Positions 16,843-26,582 of a stretch of 64,000 nucleotides of DNA are shown piece by piece (the stretch's first letter is position 1; the number at the start of each line of letters is the position of its first letter). The stretch comes from Chryseobacterium culicis (GTDB lineage: Bacteria; Bacteroidota; Bacteroidia; Flavobacteriales; Weeksellaceae). The notes beneath the pieces are model-generated. The model saw only the letters and a list, made by a program, of their open reading frames with translations. It searched no databases and was not told the origin of the DNA. The DNA is taken from assembly GCF_900108365.1 (NCBI RefSeq), contig NZ_FNWQ01000003.1, positions 558,001-622,000 of the forward strand, written 5' to 3'. The position numbers were made by a program, and so were the translations under genes.

Positions 16843-18972
16843 TTAGGATTTAGCTCCCATATCTGATACAATATTCATTGCTTCCTGCAGGTAAAGATCT
16901 TTTTTCAGATTCTTGATCCACATTTCAGATTTTTTCTTGAAAGCTTCATCTTTTTTCTCTCTTTCGATTTCACTTGGATACATCGTAAACTGAAGTCCGT
17001 TTTCAAATTTTGTCAACGCCTTGAACTTTTCAATCTGAGACTTTCTGTTCTTCATCAGTTCATTAAACTTGTTTATGTTCAAAGTGATATTTTCTTCTTT
17101 ATCCAGTTTTTCTCTCCACTGAGCAGATTCTAGTAGTAACTGATAATTGCTGTTTTTAGCCATTCTTCCAGCACTGGCTTTTTCCAATGCCTGAATATTA
17201 AAGTAGTTCAGCTTCTGGAATTTTGTAGGCGAAATTTTATCCCATGCCAGGGCATAATCATCATATCTTTCTCCTACTTCAGCATAAGTAAAGAAATCTT
17301 TCATCTGGATATCAGAAACAATTCCTTTTCTCTGTGTAGATTCTCCGGTAATTCTGTAGAACTTCTGGATAGTCAGTTTTAAAGATCCGAAATCATCTTC
17401 TGTGTTCAGGAATCTGTTCAGGTCTACAAAAGTCTGAACCGTTCCTTTCCCGAAAGATTGTGGAGATCCGATAATCATTGCTCTTCCGTAATCCTGCATT
17501 ACTCCTGCAAGGATCTCTGAAGCTGAAGCCGAAAGCTCATTTTGCATGATGACAAGCGGACCTGTCCAGATTGGAGTTTCATTTTTATTCTTAAGCGTCT
17601 GTATTTTCCCGTTTCCGTCTTTTACCTGAACGTATGGACCCGCTTCCATGAAAAGCCCCATAATATCGCCTACTTCAGTTAATGATCCTCCTCCGTTATT
17701 TCTTAGGTCCAGAATAATACCTTCAATATTCTGTTCTTTCAGCTTAATGATTTCATTTTTGATATCATCGGAAGCATTTCTTCCTTTGGCATTTTCAAAA
17801 TCAGCATTAAAGCTTGGAAGGTTAATGAATCCATATTTCTTACCGTTTGGAGTGTTTACTACGATACTTCTTGCAAAAGTATCTTCAATCGCAACTTCTT
17901 CACGGATCATTGTTACATCTTTGATGGTTCCGTCTTTTTTCTGAACGGTGAGCGTTACAGGTGTTCCTTTCTCTCCTCTGATCAATCTTACCGCTTCATC
18001 AGAAAGCATTCCTACTACATTTACAGCGTCTTCTTTTGGTTTAGATCTTACTTTCAGGATTTTATCACCTTCAGAAAGCTGCTTTGACTTCCATGCCGGT
18101 GCTCCAATAGTAAGAGCTCCTAAGTAAAGATTTCCTTTTTTCTCCTGAATCACTGCTCCGATACCGATTACTTTTCCGGTAAACTGGGTATCAAAGTCTT
18201 CTTTATCTTTTGGAGAATAATAGTTGGTATGCGGATCAAAAACTTCTGTATAAGCATTCATATACACCGTAAACCAATCCATTTTCTTTCTCTTCTTGAA
18301 TCTCGTGAAAGTATCTTTTACAAGATCTTTGACCTCATCCGTTGCTTTTTTGATCTTTTCATCCTGAGTAAGAACCTTCAGCTTGATGGTATCTTTCAGT
18401 TTGTACTTCTGAACAGAATCTTTCTTTTCTTTCTGAGCTTCTTCTTTGCTGTTCAACGATTCAACTTCCTGAAGGATATTGTATTTGATGAATTTTTTCC
18501 ACTCATTATACTGTTCCTGCTTATTGGCAGGTATTTTTTTCAGCTTTGGCTCTAAAGTAAGCGTTTCATCCTCCTGAAGATTGATCGGCTTGCTGAAGAT
18601 ATCCTGTGTGATCTTATCAATCTCATCTACTCTCTGGTACAATCTGTCAATAGTAAGTTTGTAGAATGTAAGGTCTCCCTGGCCGATATAGTCGTCAAGC
18701 TTTGTCTCATGCTTGCTGAATTCATCCATATCAGATTGCAGGAAATATCTCTTTGCAGGATCTACCAATTCGAAATAATGCTTATAAACGTCCTTCGAAT
18801 AGGCATCATTGATTGTCTTTGGGCTATAATGCAGATAAGAAAGTGTGTTTTTTACGCTCACCATGATCGTCTGCATCTTTTCATCGTCATTTTTTGGCGA
18901 GTTGAAACAAAACATCAGACTGGTTAATGGAATAAGAAGTAAAAATTTATTCAGTTTGAAATTTTTCCACAT
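16843..18972 (-). CDS. prc: Carboxy-terminal processing (tail-specific) protease, S41
   Basis: A periplasmic serine/lysine protease that degrades or trims proteins from the C-terminus. The 709-residue protein resembles E. coli Prc/Tsp: a signal-anchor-like N-terminus (FLLLIPLTSLMFCFNS), an N-terminal helical region with TYFxPKDKEDF-type sequence around 240-262, a PDZ domain (about 262-350), then the S41 core with GFINLPSFNADFE, LDLRNNGGGSL, and the catalytic SASASE motif (about 481-486) and Lys in SFGKGTVQ (K509). The C-terminal DUF3340-like tail is present. The upstream region carries CCGTAAGTCTG/GTTACA elements also seen before the gene at 4505. Confidence 0.94.
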   Translation of the reverse strand: MWKNFKLNKFLLLIPLTSLMFCFNSPKNDDEKMQTIMVSVKNTLSYLHYSPKTINDAYSKDVYKHYFELVDPAKRYFLQSDMDEFSKHETKLDDYIGQGDLTFYKLTIDRLYQRVDEIDKITQDIFSKPINLQEDETLTLEPKLKKIPANKQEQYNEWKKFIKYNILQEVESLNSKEEAQKEKKDSVQKYKLKDTIKLKVLTQDEKIKKATDEVKDLVKDTFTRFKKRKKMDWFTVYMNAYTEVFDPHTNYYSPKDKEDFDTQFTGKVIGIGAVIQEKKGNLYLGALTIGAPAWKSKQLSEGDKILKVRSKPKEDAVNVVGMLSDEAVRLIRGEKGTPVTLTVQKKDGTIKDVTMIREEVAIEDTFARSIVVNTPNGKKYGFINLPSFNADFENAKGRNASDDIKNEIIKLKEQNIEGIILDLRNNGGGSLTEVGDIMGLFMEAGPYVQVKDGNGKIQTLKNKNETPIWTGPLVIMQNELSASASEILAGVMQDYGRAMIIGSPQSFGKGTVQTFVDLNRFLNTEDDFGSLKLTIQKFYRITGESTQRKGIVSDIQMKDFFTYAEVGERYDDYALAWDKISPTKFQKLNYFNIQALEKASAGRMAKNSNYQLLLESAQWREKLDKEENITLNINKFNELMKNRKSQIEKFKALTKFENGLQFTMYPSEIEREKKDEAFKKKSEMWIKNLKKDLYLQEAMNIVSDMGAKS

Positions 18973-19257
18973 AAACTGTCTTTATATTATTAAATTTTAA
19001 ATATGTATCGTAATTAGTAGCCGTAAGTCTGGTACTGTTACAAATGATCAAATTTAATACCTTATTTGTAATTATCAGGCAGTTTTATCTATTTTTTTGT
19101 TAAAGGAATAAAAATTCTATTCATACAGAGATAATCTGATACAAAAAAACATCCTGTAAAAATATCATAATATAAAAACAGATACCACAAAAATTGTTTT
19201 TTATGAATAAAGGCATAAAATATGCAGATAATTAAACATACAAATTCAAAATTTTAA

Positions 19258-19431
<174 letters not shown>

Positions 19432-19768
19432 CATATTATTTTGTTGAACGATCAATTAACAACCTCAGGATTTTCAGGTGTTCTTTTTCAGGATGTGCGC
19501 CTGTAAGGTTCTGAGGTGAATTATGATAGTATTTTCCTTCTGTTATTTTCATTCTTCCAAGGACTTAAACTCATGGTAAACAGTCCTTTTCATTGCTGTT
19601 CTGCGCTCAGAATATCAGGATTACAATTCCTGAATCACAATAAATATTAATCAATCCTGTATTTTATTGCTTCTTATTTTTAACTACATTTGATGGGTTG
19701 AAAATCTATTTGTTCAGTTCTTAAAGTGAACAAATTTCTCTGTTTAAATAAAAAAATAAATATAATGT
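19432..19768 (+). other. 337-base gene-free interval before surE
   Basis: I see no ORF of note, no tRNA and no strong hairpin. The only signal is a TANNTTTG-type -7 box (TACATTTG, 19685-19692), 76 bases before the surE ATG and probably the surE promoter. Confidence 0.5.
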
Positions 19769-20557
19769 ATGGAAAGACCACTTATTCTGGTAACTAATGA
19801 TGACGGAATTACAGCTCCTGGTATCAGAAATCTAGTAAATTTTATGAATGAAATAGGAGAAGTGGTGGTAGTAGCACCCAACTCTCCTCAAAGTGGAAAA
19901 GGCCACGCTATTACGATCAATTCTACCCTGAGTTTTGAAGAAGTTACTCTGGATGGACCGCAGACAGACTTTTCATGCAGCGGAACTCCGGTAGACTGTG
20001 TTAAAATGGCTCTTGATAAAATCCTGACGAGAAGACCTGATATTGTGGTTTCAGGAATCAATCATGGAGCTAATTCCTCCATCAATGTAATCTATTCCGG
20101 AACGATGTCTGCCGCTGTAGAAGCTGGTGTAGAAGGCATTCCTGCTATTGGATTCTCATTGCTGGATTTCAGCTGGGAAGCAGATTTTTTGCAGGCTAAA
20201 GAATTTATTCAGAACATTGTAAAAAGAACATTGGAGAATCCAATGCCTAAAGGAGTTGTACTGAATGTTAATATTCCAAAACTTCCGGCTGAAGAAATAA
20301 AAGGAGTGAAAGTGTGTAAGCAGGCTCATGCCAAATGGGAAGAAAGCTTTGATGAAAGGATCAATCCGCACGGTAAAAAATACTACTGGCTGACCGGATA
20401 TTTTAATAATATGGACGATTCTGAAGATGCTGATGAAACAGCTTTGGCAAACGGGTATATCTCTATTGTTCCTGTAAAGTTTGATCTTACCGCTTACGAA
20501 TACATGAAAACACTGGAAGAGGTAATGACTTTCGATAATGTAAAAGAAGCAAAATAG
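19769..20557 (+). CDS. surE: 5'/3'-nucleotidase SurE
   Basis: A metal-dependent phosphatase acting on nucleoside monophosphates, linked to stationary-phase survival. The 262-residue length is normal. Metal-binding motifs at the N-terminus are intact: LVTNDDGITAPGI (D-D pair) and later SGTPVDC, with SGINHGANSSINVIYSGTMSAA supplying the Asn and phosphate-binding residues. It stands alone and ends in a bidirectional terminator. Confidence 0.96.
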   Translation: MERPLILVTNDDGITAPGIRNLVNFMNEIGEVVVVAPNSPQSGKGHAITINSTLSFEEVTLDGPQTDFSCSGTPVDCVKMALDKILTRRPDIVVSGINHGANSSINVIYSGTMSAAVEAGVEGIPAIGFSLLDFSWEADFLQAKEFIQNIVKRTLENPMPKGVVLNVNIPKLPAEEIKGVKVCKQAHAKWEESFDERINPHGKKYYWLTGYFNNMDDSEDADETALANGYISIVPVKFDLTAYEYMKTLEEVMTFDNVKEAK

Positions 20558-20575
20558 ATTTTAAAAATTAAAGAT

Positions 20576-20608
20576 AAAAAAGCGTGAAATTTTATTTCAC
20601 GCTTTTTT
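20576..20608. terminator. Bidirectional terminator between surE and the radical SAM operon
   Basis: AGCGTGAAAT (20581-20590) pairs with ATTTCACGCT (20594-20603), flanked by an A-run on the left and a T-run on the right. Confidence 0.9.
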
Positions 20609-20613
20609 AGGTA

Positions 20614-22017
20614 TTAAAATAACACTTTATCTTCTTTTCTGAGTTCTTCCAGGTAAGCTTTTTTTTCATCCCTGTAAAAGAGATTCATGGTTTCAAATGG
20701 AATTAACTTCAAATCTTTATTAACAATGTGCACACACGATTTTTTTACGGCCCGTACATCAAAATCATGAGCATCCATAAAGTTCATAATAATAATTCTA
20801 AACAGATTATCGTAATCAAGATCCGGGGCACAAACCTCCGGAAGACAGCATAGCAACTGATTTACTTTAGGCTGCACTTTATCTACAGAAATTCCTGTAC
20901 TGAATATATCCAGCAGCTGCATATGCAGCCCTTTATCCTGTTCGTAAACTATGGTATTTCTTGATTCATTGTTCAGAAGATCCGCAGGATTGATATATCT
21001 GGTTAAAGGAATGGTTTCGTCCTGAAGTTTCAAAATATATCCCATCGCCAAGGCATCCGGATTACAGGGAACCGGTATAATATCATCAGCATTTAATAAA
21101 GGAAACTGACTGATGATTTCCTGCCTTACTTCGGTTAAAGTAATTTTTTCATGAGCAGAATCTTCCCGGTTTCTTCCCGCAATTTCAACGGGCTGGAAGG
21201 TAATTCCTCTCACACACTTCTGCTTAAGCGCAAATTCTATAATTTTTCCGATTTCATCAATATTTTTGCCTTTCTGAAGAACAATAACTAACGTCGTGGA
21301 AAGATTAAGCTCATTAAGCTTTTGCAATGCTTTCATTCTTACAGCAGTAAGATCTTTACCTCTAAAATCTTCCAGAACTTCCGGTTTGAATGAATCAAAC
21401 TGAAGATAAACTTCAAACTCAGGGGCATAAGTGGCCAGCTGTTCAGCAAATCCCGGATCATTGGCAATTCTGACTCCATTGGTATTCAGCATGAGATGTT
21501 TGATAGGTTTGGACTTCGCAATATCCATAATTTTGAAGAATTCCGGATGAATAGTGGGTTCGCCACCGCTGATCTGGACTACATCCGGCTCACCCTCATT
21601 TTTTACAATGACATCAAACATGGCTTCTATTTCTTCCAGCGTTCTATGACTTCCATAGTGCGGAGAAGACATTGCGTAACATGTCGGGCAGGTCAAATTA
21701 CAGCGGTCTGTAACTTCTACGATAGAAAGACAGCTATGCTGTTCATGGTCTACACAAAGTCCGCAATCATAGGGACATCCGTATTCTACATCAGTTCCGA
21801 AATGAAGAGGCATTTCTGAAGCTTTATTATAGTTTCTTATGTTTTTATAATAATGTACATCGGAAGCTATTTTTGTTTTAAAAAAGCCATGATCAGGACA
21901 TCTCTTGGTCATAAAAACAGCTTCATCCTCTATGATAATCTTTGCTCCTACCCTTTTAAGGCATTCCGGGCAAAGGCTGATGGTATAGTCGTAATACGTA
22001 TAGTTTCTTACTGGCAT
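20614..22017 (-). CDS. Radical SAM protein of the MJ0619/Tes-like family
   Basis: A 467-residue enzyme. The N-terminus has a rubredoxin-like Cys set (SLCPECLKRVGAKI, TKRCPDHGFF) and a second group (GCPYDCGLCVDHEQHSC). The radical SAM cluster motif CNLTCPTC follows, then VVQISGGEPTIHPEF (SAM-binding GGEP) and MLNTNGVRI. The C-terminal part has PVPCNPDALAMGY and further Cys (CCLPEVCAPD). This architecture matches the archaeal MJ0619/Tes group, which includes the tetraether lipid synthase, and its bacterial relatives. The gene is last of three co-oriented genes, behind an Lgt-like membrane protein and a two-TM protein, which supports a membrane-lipid or lipoprotein-lipid substrate (inference). 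Confidence 0.85.
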   Translation of the reverse strand: MPVRNYTYYDYTISLCPECLKRVGAKIIIEDEAVFMTKRCPDHGFFKTKIASDVHYYKNIRNYNKASEMPLHFGTDVEYGCPYDCGLCVDHEQHSCLSIVEVTDRCNLTCPTCYAMSSPHYGSHRTLEEIEAMFDVIVKNEGEPDVVQISGGEPTIHPEFFKIMDIAKSKPIKHLMLNTNGVRIANDPGFAEQLATYAPEFEVYLQFDSFKPEVLEDFRGKDLTAVRMKALQKLNELNLSTTLVIVLQKGKNIDEIGKIIEFALKQKCVRGITFQPVEIAGRNREDSAHEKITLTEVRQEIISQFPLLNADDIIPVPCNPDALAMGYILKLQDETIPLTRYINPADLLNNESRNTIVYEQDKGLHMQLLDIFSTGISVDKVQPKVNQLLCCLPEVCAPDLDYDNLFRIIIMNFMDAHDFDVRAVKKSCVHIVNKDLKLIPFETMNLFYRDEKKAYLEELRKEDKVLF

Positions 22018-22035
22018 CGTTATTTTTTTAATTGC

Positions 22036-22263
22036 TTACCCACAAATGTAACCGCTGATCAATCCACAGATCAGAAGGGAGATAAGCATTGTTTGTATAA
22101 ATTGTTTTTTGCTGAATTTCCTGTTGTCCTTACTTTCATAAATCAGTTTTGCAATACCTGCAACAATAAGAGACAATAATAAAGCGCCTATAATTATGAC
22201 GCCAACGATAACGATTACCACACCGGTCATATCACCAACCTCCAAAAGTGTTAATAATTTCAT
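22036..22263 (-). CDS. Small two-TM protein in the Lgt-like/radical SAM operon
   Basis: A 75-residue protein: TM1 (VVIVIVGVIIIGALLLSLIVAGI), a polar loop (YESKDNRKFSKKQFI), TM2 (TMLISLLICGLISGYI). Its ATG overlaps the stop of the Lgt-like gene by four bases (ATGA), so it is translationally coupled, and it ends 18 bases before the radical SAM start. I do not recognise a family; its position suggests a membrane tether or subunit for the neighbours. Confidence 0.7.
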   Translation of the reverse strand: MKLLTLLEVGDMTGVVIVIVGVIIIGALLLSLIVAGIAKLIYESKDNRKFSKKQFIQTMLISLLICGLISGYICG

Positions 22264-23012
22264 CTTGAATATTTTAAAGTGGTTTGAGTATTTTTAAGAG
22301 CATAAATGTAATAAATAATTATACAAATACAGACAAGCTGGATGGTTCCCAGATTTCCAGCAAATTCAACCCGTGGTTTTATAAAATCTAATAAAAATCT
22401 GAATGTAAAGTAGCTCAGCATAAAGATCTGAAAAAGAAAGCCTGACTTATAATTCTTCTGTTTCTGAATATATCTTAATCCCAGCCATAGAATAATCAGA
22501 AATACTATTTCATATAAAGCAACCGGATGCCTGAGGTATTGATCTCCCAGATGCATTCCAAAAACAGAGTCTGTAGGAATGCCGTAGGTTTCTTCATAAA
22601 CTCCGGTAAGAAAGCAGCCGATCCGCCCTATAATCATCGCCAGCATTAAAGGAAACACCACCAGGTCACCTGTACTTTCTTTATGACTGACTATCTTTTT
22701 TGCTAATTCAACCCCTAACAGCCCAAAGGCCAGGCCTCCTACTATGGTATTGTTTGACCAAAATTTTTTAATACTGAAATTCTCAAATAAAGTATAGGGG
22801 TTTTCTAGATTACCAATCAGCTTGGAGCCTACCAAAGCTCCCGCTGTGGCGCCTATTAAAACGGCAGCAGAGGTATTGAATGACAGTTTTTCTCTGGACT
22901 TTCGTTTCAGATAAAAATAATATCTCATGCCCAGAAACATTCCACCTGCCTCAAAAAGTGGATGAGCAAGGATTGTTTTGCCGAAAATATGAAATGTTAC
23001 AGGAAAATCCAT
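22260..23012 (-). CDS. Prolipoprotein diacylglyceryl transferase (Lgt)-family protein
   Basis: A 250-residue polytopic membrane protein of the Lgt superfamily. It has the family signature in variant form, [19 protein letters not shown], followed by [26 protein letters not shown], which mirrors the RHPxxLYE segment of Lgt. Canonical Lgt has GRxGNFxNxE; here Cys replaces Asn and Thr-Gly replaces the Asn-Gly pair, so this is probably a paralogue and not the housekeeping lipoprotein enzyme. It is first in an operon with a two-TM protein and a radical SAM enzyme. A minus-strand -7 box (TATTTTTG, 23018-23025) ends five bases before the ATG, which would give a leaderless or nearly leaderless mRNA. 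Confidence 0.82.
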   Translation of the reverse strand: MDFPVTFHIFGKTILAHPLFEAGGMFLGMRYYFYLKRKSREKLSFNTSAAVLIGATAGALVGSKLIGNLENPYTLFENFSIKKFWSNNTIVGGLAFGLLGVELAKKIVSHKESTGDLVVFPLMLAMIIGRIGCFLTGVYEETYGIPTDSVFGMHLGDQYLRHPVALYEIVFLIILWLGLRYIQKQKNYKSGFLFQIFMLSYFTFRFLLDFIKPRVEFAGNLGTIQLVCICIIIYYIYALKNTQTTLKYSR

Positions 23013-23017
23013 TATTT

Positions 23018-23025
23018 CAAAAATA
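23018..23025 (-). promoter_or_regulatory. Candidate -7 box of the Lgt-like operon
   Basis: TATTTTTG on the minus strand, ending 5 bases upstream of the ATG at 23012. With the usual ~7-base distance to the start of transcription, the mRNA would begin at the initiation codon. Confidence 0.4.
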
Positions 23026-23073
23026 CACTATTTCATAATATTCACTACCTTTATTCTGACAAATAATTACAAA

Positions 23074-24111
23074 ATGCGTATAGAATATGACATAAAACTG
23101 GGGTTTAAGGATGTAATGTTCCGCCCTAAGCGTTCTACTTTAAAATCCCGATCGGAAGTTAATTTAGAAAGAGAATTTACCTTTAAGCACACTAAGAAAA
23201 AATGGACCGGAGTTCCCATAATTGCAGCCAATATGGATACGGTAGGAACTTTTGAGATGGCTGTGGAGCTTGCCAAAGAAAAAATCATTACAGCAGTTCA
23301 TAAACATTATACTCCCGAAGAATGGAGCCATTTTCTCGACAGCCAGCCGGAAAGCATTCATCAGTATATTGCTTTAAGCACCGGAACAGGAAAAGCAGAT
23401 GAAGAAAAAATAAGACAAATTCTTGAAAAGCATCCAAAAATTGAGTTTCTATGTATAGATGTAGCCAATGGCTATTCTGAGCATTTCGTTGAATTTGTGA
23501 AGAAAGCAAGAGCCAATTTTCCTGATAAAATTATTATAGCCGGAAATGTGGTTACCGGAGAAATGGTAGAAGAGCTTCTTTTGGTGGGGGCTGACATCAT
23601 AAAAGTGGGTATTGGCCCAGGATCTGTGTGTACTACAAGAGTAAAAACAGGGGTAGGATATCCGCAGCTTTCTGCCATTATTGAGTGTTCGGATGCCGCT
23701 CATGGTTTGGGAGGGCATATCATTGCAGATGGTGGCTGTAAAGTACCCGGAGATGTTGCAAAAGCCTTCGGAGGAGGCGCAGATTTTGTAATGCTGGGCG
23801 GAATGTTTGCCGGCCATGATGAAAGCGGCGGCGAAATGATTGAAGAAAATGGCAAAAAGTATCGTCTTTTCTACGGAATGAGCTCAAAAACCGCAATGGA
23901 TAAACATTCGGGAGGGGTGGCTGAATACCGTGCCTCTGAAGGAAAAACAGTGAAAGTGGCTTATAAGGGCCCTGTTTCGGAAACGGTAAAGGATATTTTA
24001 GGAGGGGTAAGATCCACCTGCACTTATGTAGGAGCTTCTAAACTTAAAGAGCTTTCCAAGAGAACAACTTTTATCAGAGTCCAGGAACAGGAAAATCAGG
24101 TTTTTAACTAG
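23074..24111 (+). CDS. guaC: GMP reductase
   Basis: Reduces GMP to IMP with NADPH and release of ammonia, in purine salvage. The 345-residue protein is shorter than IMP dehydrogenase and lacks CBS domains, which with the N-terminal [20 protein letters not shown] identifies the GuaC type. Visible are the catalytic loop [20 protein letters not shown] (nucleophilic Cys), the IMP/K+ site [21 protein letters not shown], and [16 protein letters not shown], all typical. It is monocistronic and convergent with fabG across a shared terminator. Confidence 0.94.
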   Translation: MRIEYDIKLGFKDVMFRPKRSTLKSRSEVNLEREFTFKHTKKKWTGVPIIAANMDTVGTFEMAVELAKEKIITAVHKHYTPEEWSHFLDSQPESIHQYIALSTGTGKADEEKIRQILEKHPKIEFLCIDVANGYSEHFVEFVKKARANFPDKIIIAGNVVTGEMVEELLLVGADIIKVGIGPGSVCTTRVKTGVGYPQLSAIIECSDAAHGLGGHIIADGGCKVPGDVAKAFGGGADFVMLGGMFAGHDESGGEMIEENGKKYRLFYGMSSKTAMDKHSGGVAEYRASEGKTVKVAYKGPVSETVKDILGGVRSTCTYVGASKLKELSKRTTFIRVQEQENQVFN

Positions 24112-24113
24112 AA

Positions 24114-24141
24114 TAAAAAAGGCTGCAGATTGCAGCCTTTT
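24114..24141. terminator. Bidirectional terminator between guaC and fabG
   Basis: GGCTGCA (24121-24127), loop GAT, TGCAGCC (24131-24137), with an A-run before and a T-run after. Confidence 0.9.
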
Positions 24142-24147
24142 TATATT

Positions 24148-24891
24148 TTAAGTTAACATACCACCGTCAACGTTTAATGTCTGTCCTGTAATGTATGCTG
24201 ACATTTCACTTCCTAAGAATACGCATGCATTAGCGATATCCGCAGGCTGTCCTCCTCTTTTCATCGGAATTTCTTCTCTCCATCCCTGCACTGTTTTTTC
24301 GTCCAGAACAGCGGTCATTTCCGTTTCAATAAATCCAGGAGCAATAGCGTTACATCTGATATTTCTTGAGCCTAATTCCAATGCTACAGATTTTGTAAAC
24401 CCGATAACTCCAGCTTTAGAAGCCGCGTAGTTAGCCTGGCCGGCATTACCCTTCACTCCTACTACAGAAGTCATATTGATAATAGATCCTGATCTTGCCT
24501 TCATCATTGGCTTAATTACTGCTTTGGTAAGATTAAAAACAGAGTCTAAGTTTACTTTGATTACTTTATCCCAGTCTTCTTTAGACATTCTCAATAACAG
24601 GTTATCTTTTGTAATCCCTGCATTATTGATCAGAATATCAATCTGCCCGAACTCTGCCATTACATCCTCCACCAATTTCTGAGCAGCATCATAATCTGAT
24701 GCGTCAGACTGATATCCCTTAATCTGGGTTACAGAACTTAAAGCTGCTTCTAATTCTTTTGCCTTGTCTACAGAACCCGCGTAGGTAAATGCTACTTTTG
24801 CCCCCTGCTGAGCAAACATTTCAGCGATACCTTTACCGATTCCTCTTGTAGCTCCGGTAATTAATGCTACTTTTCCTTCTAATATTTTCAT
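24148..24891 (-). CDS. fabG: 3-oxoacyl-[ACP] reductase FabG
   Basis: An SDR enzyme that reduces 3-ketoacyl-ACP in fatty-acid elongation. The 247 residues carry the dinucleotide motif TGATRGIGKGIA, NNAG (LINNAGITKDNL), catalytic Ser in MTSVVG and YAASKAG (Tyr-x-x-x-Lys), ending in INGGMLT-like VDGGMLT. Length and motif spacing match FabG closely. It stands alone between terminator-separated neighbours, not in a fab operon. Confidence 0.95.
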   Translation of the reverse strand: MKILEGKVALITGATRGIGKGIAEMFAQQGAKVAFTYAGSVDKAKELEAALSSVTQIKGYQSDASDYDAAQKLVEDVMAEFGQIDILINNAGITKDNLLLRMSKEDWDKVIKVNLDSVFNLTKAVIKPMMKARSGSIINMTSVVGVKGNAGQANYAASKAGVIGFTKSVALELGSRNIRCNAIAPGFIETEMTAVLDEKTVQGWREEIPMKRGGQPADIANACVFLGSEMSAYITGQTLNVDGGMLT

Positions 24892-25064
24892 ATCTATTGA
24901 TAATTATTTTCTTTTATAACTCATTCAGCTTGTGACAGCTGCCTCTTGTTGCTTCTACAATTCCTCTCCGGAATTAAACGGTTTGCAAAGATATTATAAA
25001 ATGTTATTCAAGCCATTTAAATTGTTAAAATACTGGATTTTTTTGACAATTATTAGGATTTTCA

Positions 25065-26576
25065 TTAAAGCTGAACAGCGTTATTTTTAAATCTGGTGAA
25101 ATAAATAAAATCTGTTTTTTTGCCTTTATCCAGCTTCAGCACTTCCTTCTGCCAGAAATATTTATCATAAATTATTTCTTTGAGAGGCTCATTCTGAAAG
25201 TTTGAAACACCGAATTTGCCTTCTTTTTTTACTACAATTTCGTTTTCAGCATTCCCGAATGTGATAATATCCTCGTAAATAAAGGGTACAATTTCTATTC
25301 CTTTCCCATCCAGAATACCATATAAATTATCTGTATTTCTGCAAACCAAAGGTTTTGAATAATGATTCAGTATATTAAAATATTCTATTCCCTCATTTTT
25401 GATTTGGCTGATATTTTTTAATTCAGATATTGATTGATCCTTTACGGAAAATCTGTAATAGCGATTTTGTTTTCCAATGATAAGATTGTCCGGATAAAAA
25501 CCGAAAACCTGAATTCCTTCTCCTATAATATTTTTCAGATTATCATCCAGAAACTGCTCTTCATCTCCTTTTTTAAGATAGATAAAATCCTGGCCGGAAA
25601 TGGTAAAACTTTTGATAAAATCGTAGTCCTGGGGAAAGATCATATTTCCCTGCAGATCTACAATGCCGGATTTTCTCAGTTTATCGTTATAAACACTGAA
25701 AAGGTTGTTTGATAGCGGATTCAAGTATTTAAAAGCCTGCGGATACAGCTTCTTATCTTTCTTATTGAAAATGGTTGTCTTTCCGCTTTTTGTGAGGTAG
25801 ATATATTCCTTTTTGCCAAAATATTCCGGAGTAATATCGTTATAGATTTCTTCAGCGATGATATTTTCATCGGTGTCCATCAATCCGTATTTTCCTGTAC
25901 TTTTATTTTGGGTAATCAGATACGGATATGCATTAATATTTACAATTTGTTTTGAAAATTGATGAAGTGTCTGTCCGTTATTTCCGACGATTTCATTTTC
26001 GCTGTCATCATTAATAATAAGTGCTTTTCCGTCTTCGAAGTTATAATATTCTTTAAACGCGCGGGTACTGAGCTGCTTTCCGGTAAGGTCATACAGAAAC
26101 CATTTTTTATCTTTTAAAACAAAAAACCTGTTCTTGCCAGAAAAACGGATCTTTTCAGCATACGGAATGATTTCCTTCCCGTTAAAGTCAAAAACGGCTT
26201 CTTTATCCTGCTTAGAAGAAATAATACATTCTCTGCTCCACCAGTGTGTATTGAACTCCTGACTATCCATTGGAATAATTTCTTTACCGGTTTCGTCAAT
26301 AATGGCTGATTTTCTACTGTTTCCATCTTCAGAATACAGAATGAATCTGTTTTTAAAAACATGCAAAATACTTTCCTTATATGGAGATTCAAAAGTAATA
26401 TTCCCTAAAGAATCTACAATACCCTGTTTCTTATCACCTGCATTGTAAAACGTTCCATATCCTTCAGAATAGGAACTTATCTCCTTTTCTGTCTTTTTAG
26501 ACAGAATCACTTTCATATATTGGTTAGTCTGTGCTGTACAGACTACAGAACATAAAATAAAAACTAATTTCTTCAA
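25065..26576 (-). CDS. Exported WG-repeat protein
   Basis: A 503-residue protein with a signal peptide (MKKLVFILCSVVCTAQ) and many ~25-35 residue WG-type repeats of the form G-x-V/I-D-x-x-G-x-x-I/V-x-P (GIVDSLGNITFESPYKE, AIIDETGKEIIPMDSQE, GLMDTDENIIAEEIYND, GIVDLQGNMIFPQDYDF, GILDGKGIEIVPFIYED). WG repeats build beta-propeller-like scaffolds whose partners are mostly unknown. Its start lies 6 bases after the rsmI stop, so it is the third gene of the same transcript; the link to rRNA modification is probably only transcriptional. Confidence 0.88.
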   Translation of the reverse strand: MKKLVFILCSVVCTAQTNQYMKVILSKKTEKEISSYSEGYGTFYNAGDKKQGIVDSLGNITFESPYKESILHVFKNRFILYSEDGNSRKSAIIDETGKEIIPMDSQEFNTHWWSRECIISSKQDKEAVFDFNGKEIIPYAEKIRFSGKNRFFVLKDKKWFLYDLTGKQLSTRAFKEYYNFEDGKALIINDDSENEIVGNNGQTLHQFSKQIVNINAYPYLITQNKSTGKYGLMDTDENIIAEEIYNDITPEYFGKKEYIYLTKSGKTTIFNKKDKKLYPQAFKYLNPLSNNLFSVYNDKLRKSGIVDLQGNMIFPQDYDFIKSFTISGQDFIYLKKGDEEQFLDDNLKNIIGEGIQVFGFYPDNLIIGKQNRYYRFSVKDQSISELKNISQIKNEGIEYFNILNHYSKPLVCRNTDNLYGILDGKGIEIVPFIYEDIITFGNAENEIVVKKEGKFGVSNFQNEPLKEIIYDKYFWQKEVLKLDKGKKTDFIYFTRFKNNAVQL

Positions 26577-26582
26577 GAAAAA

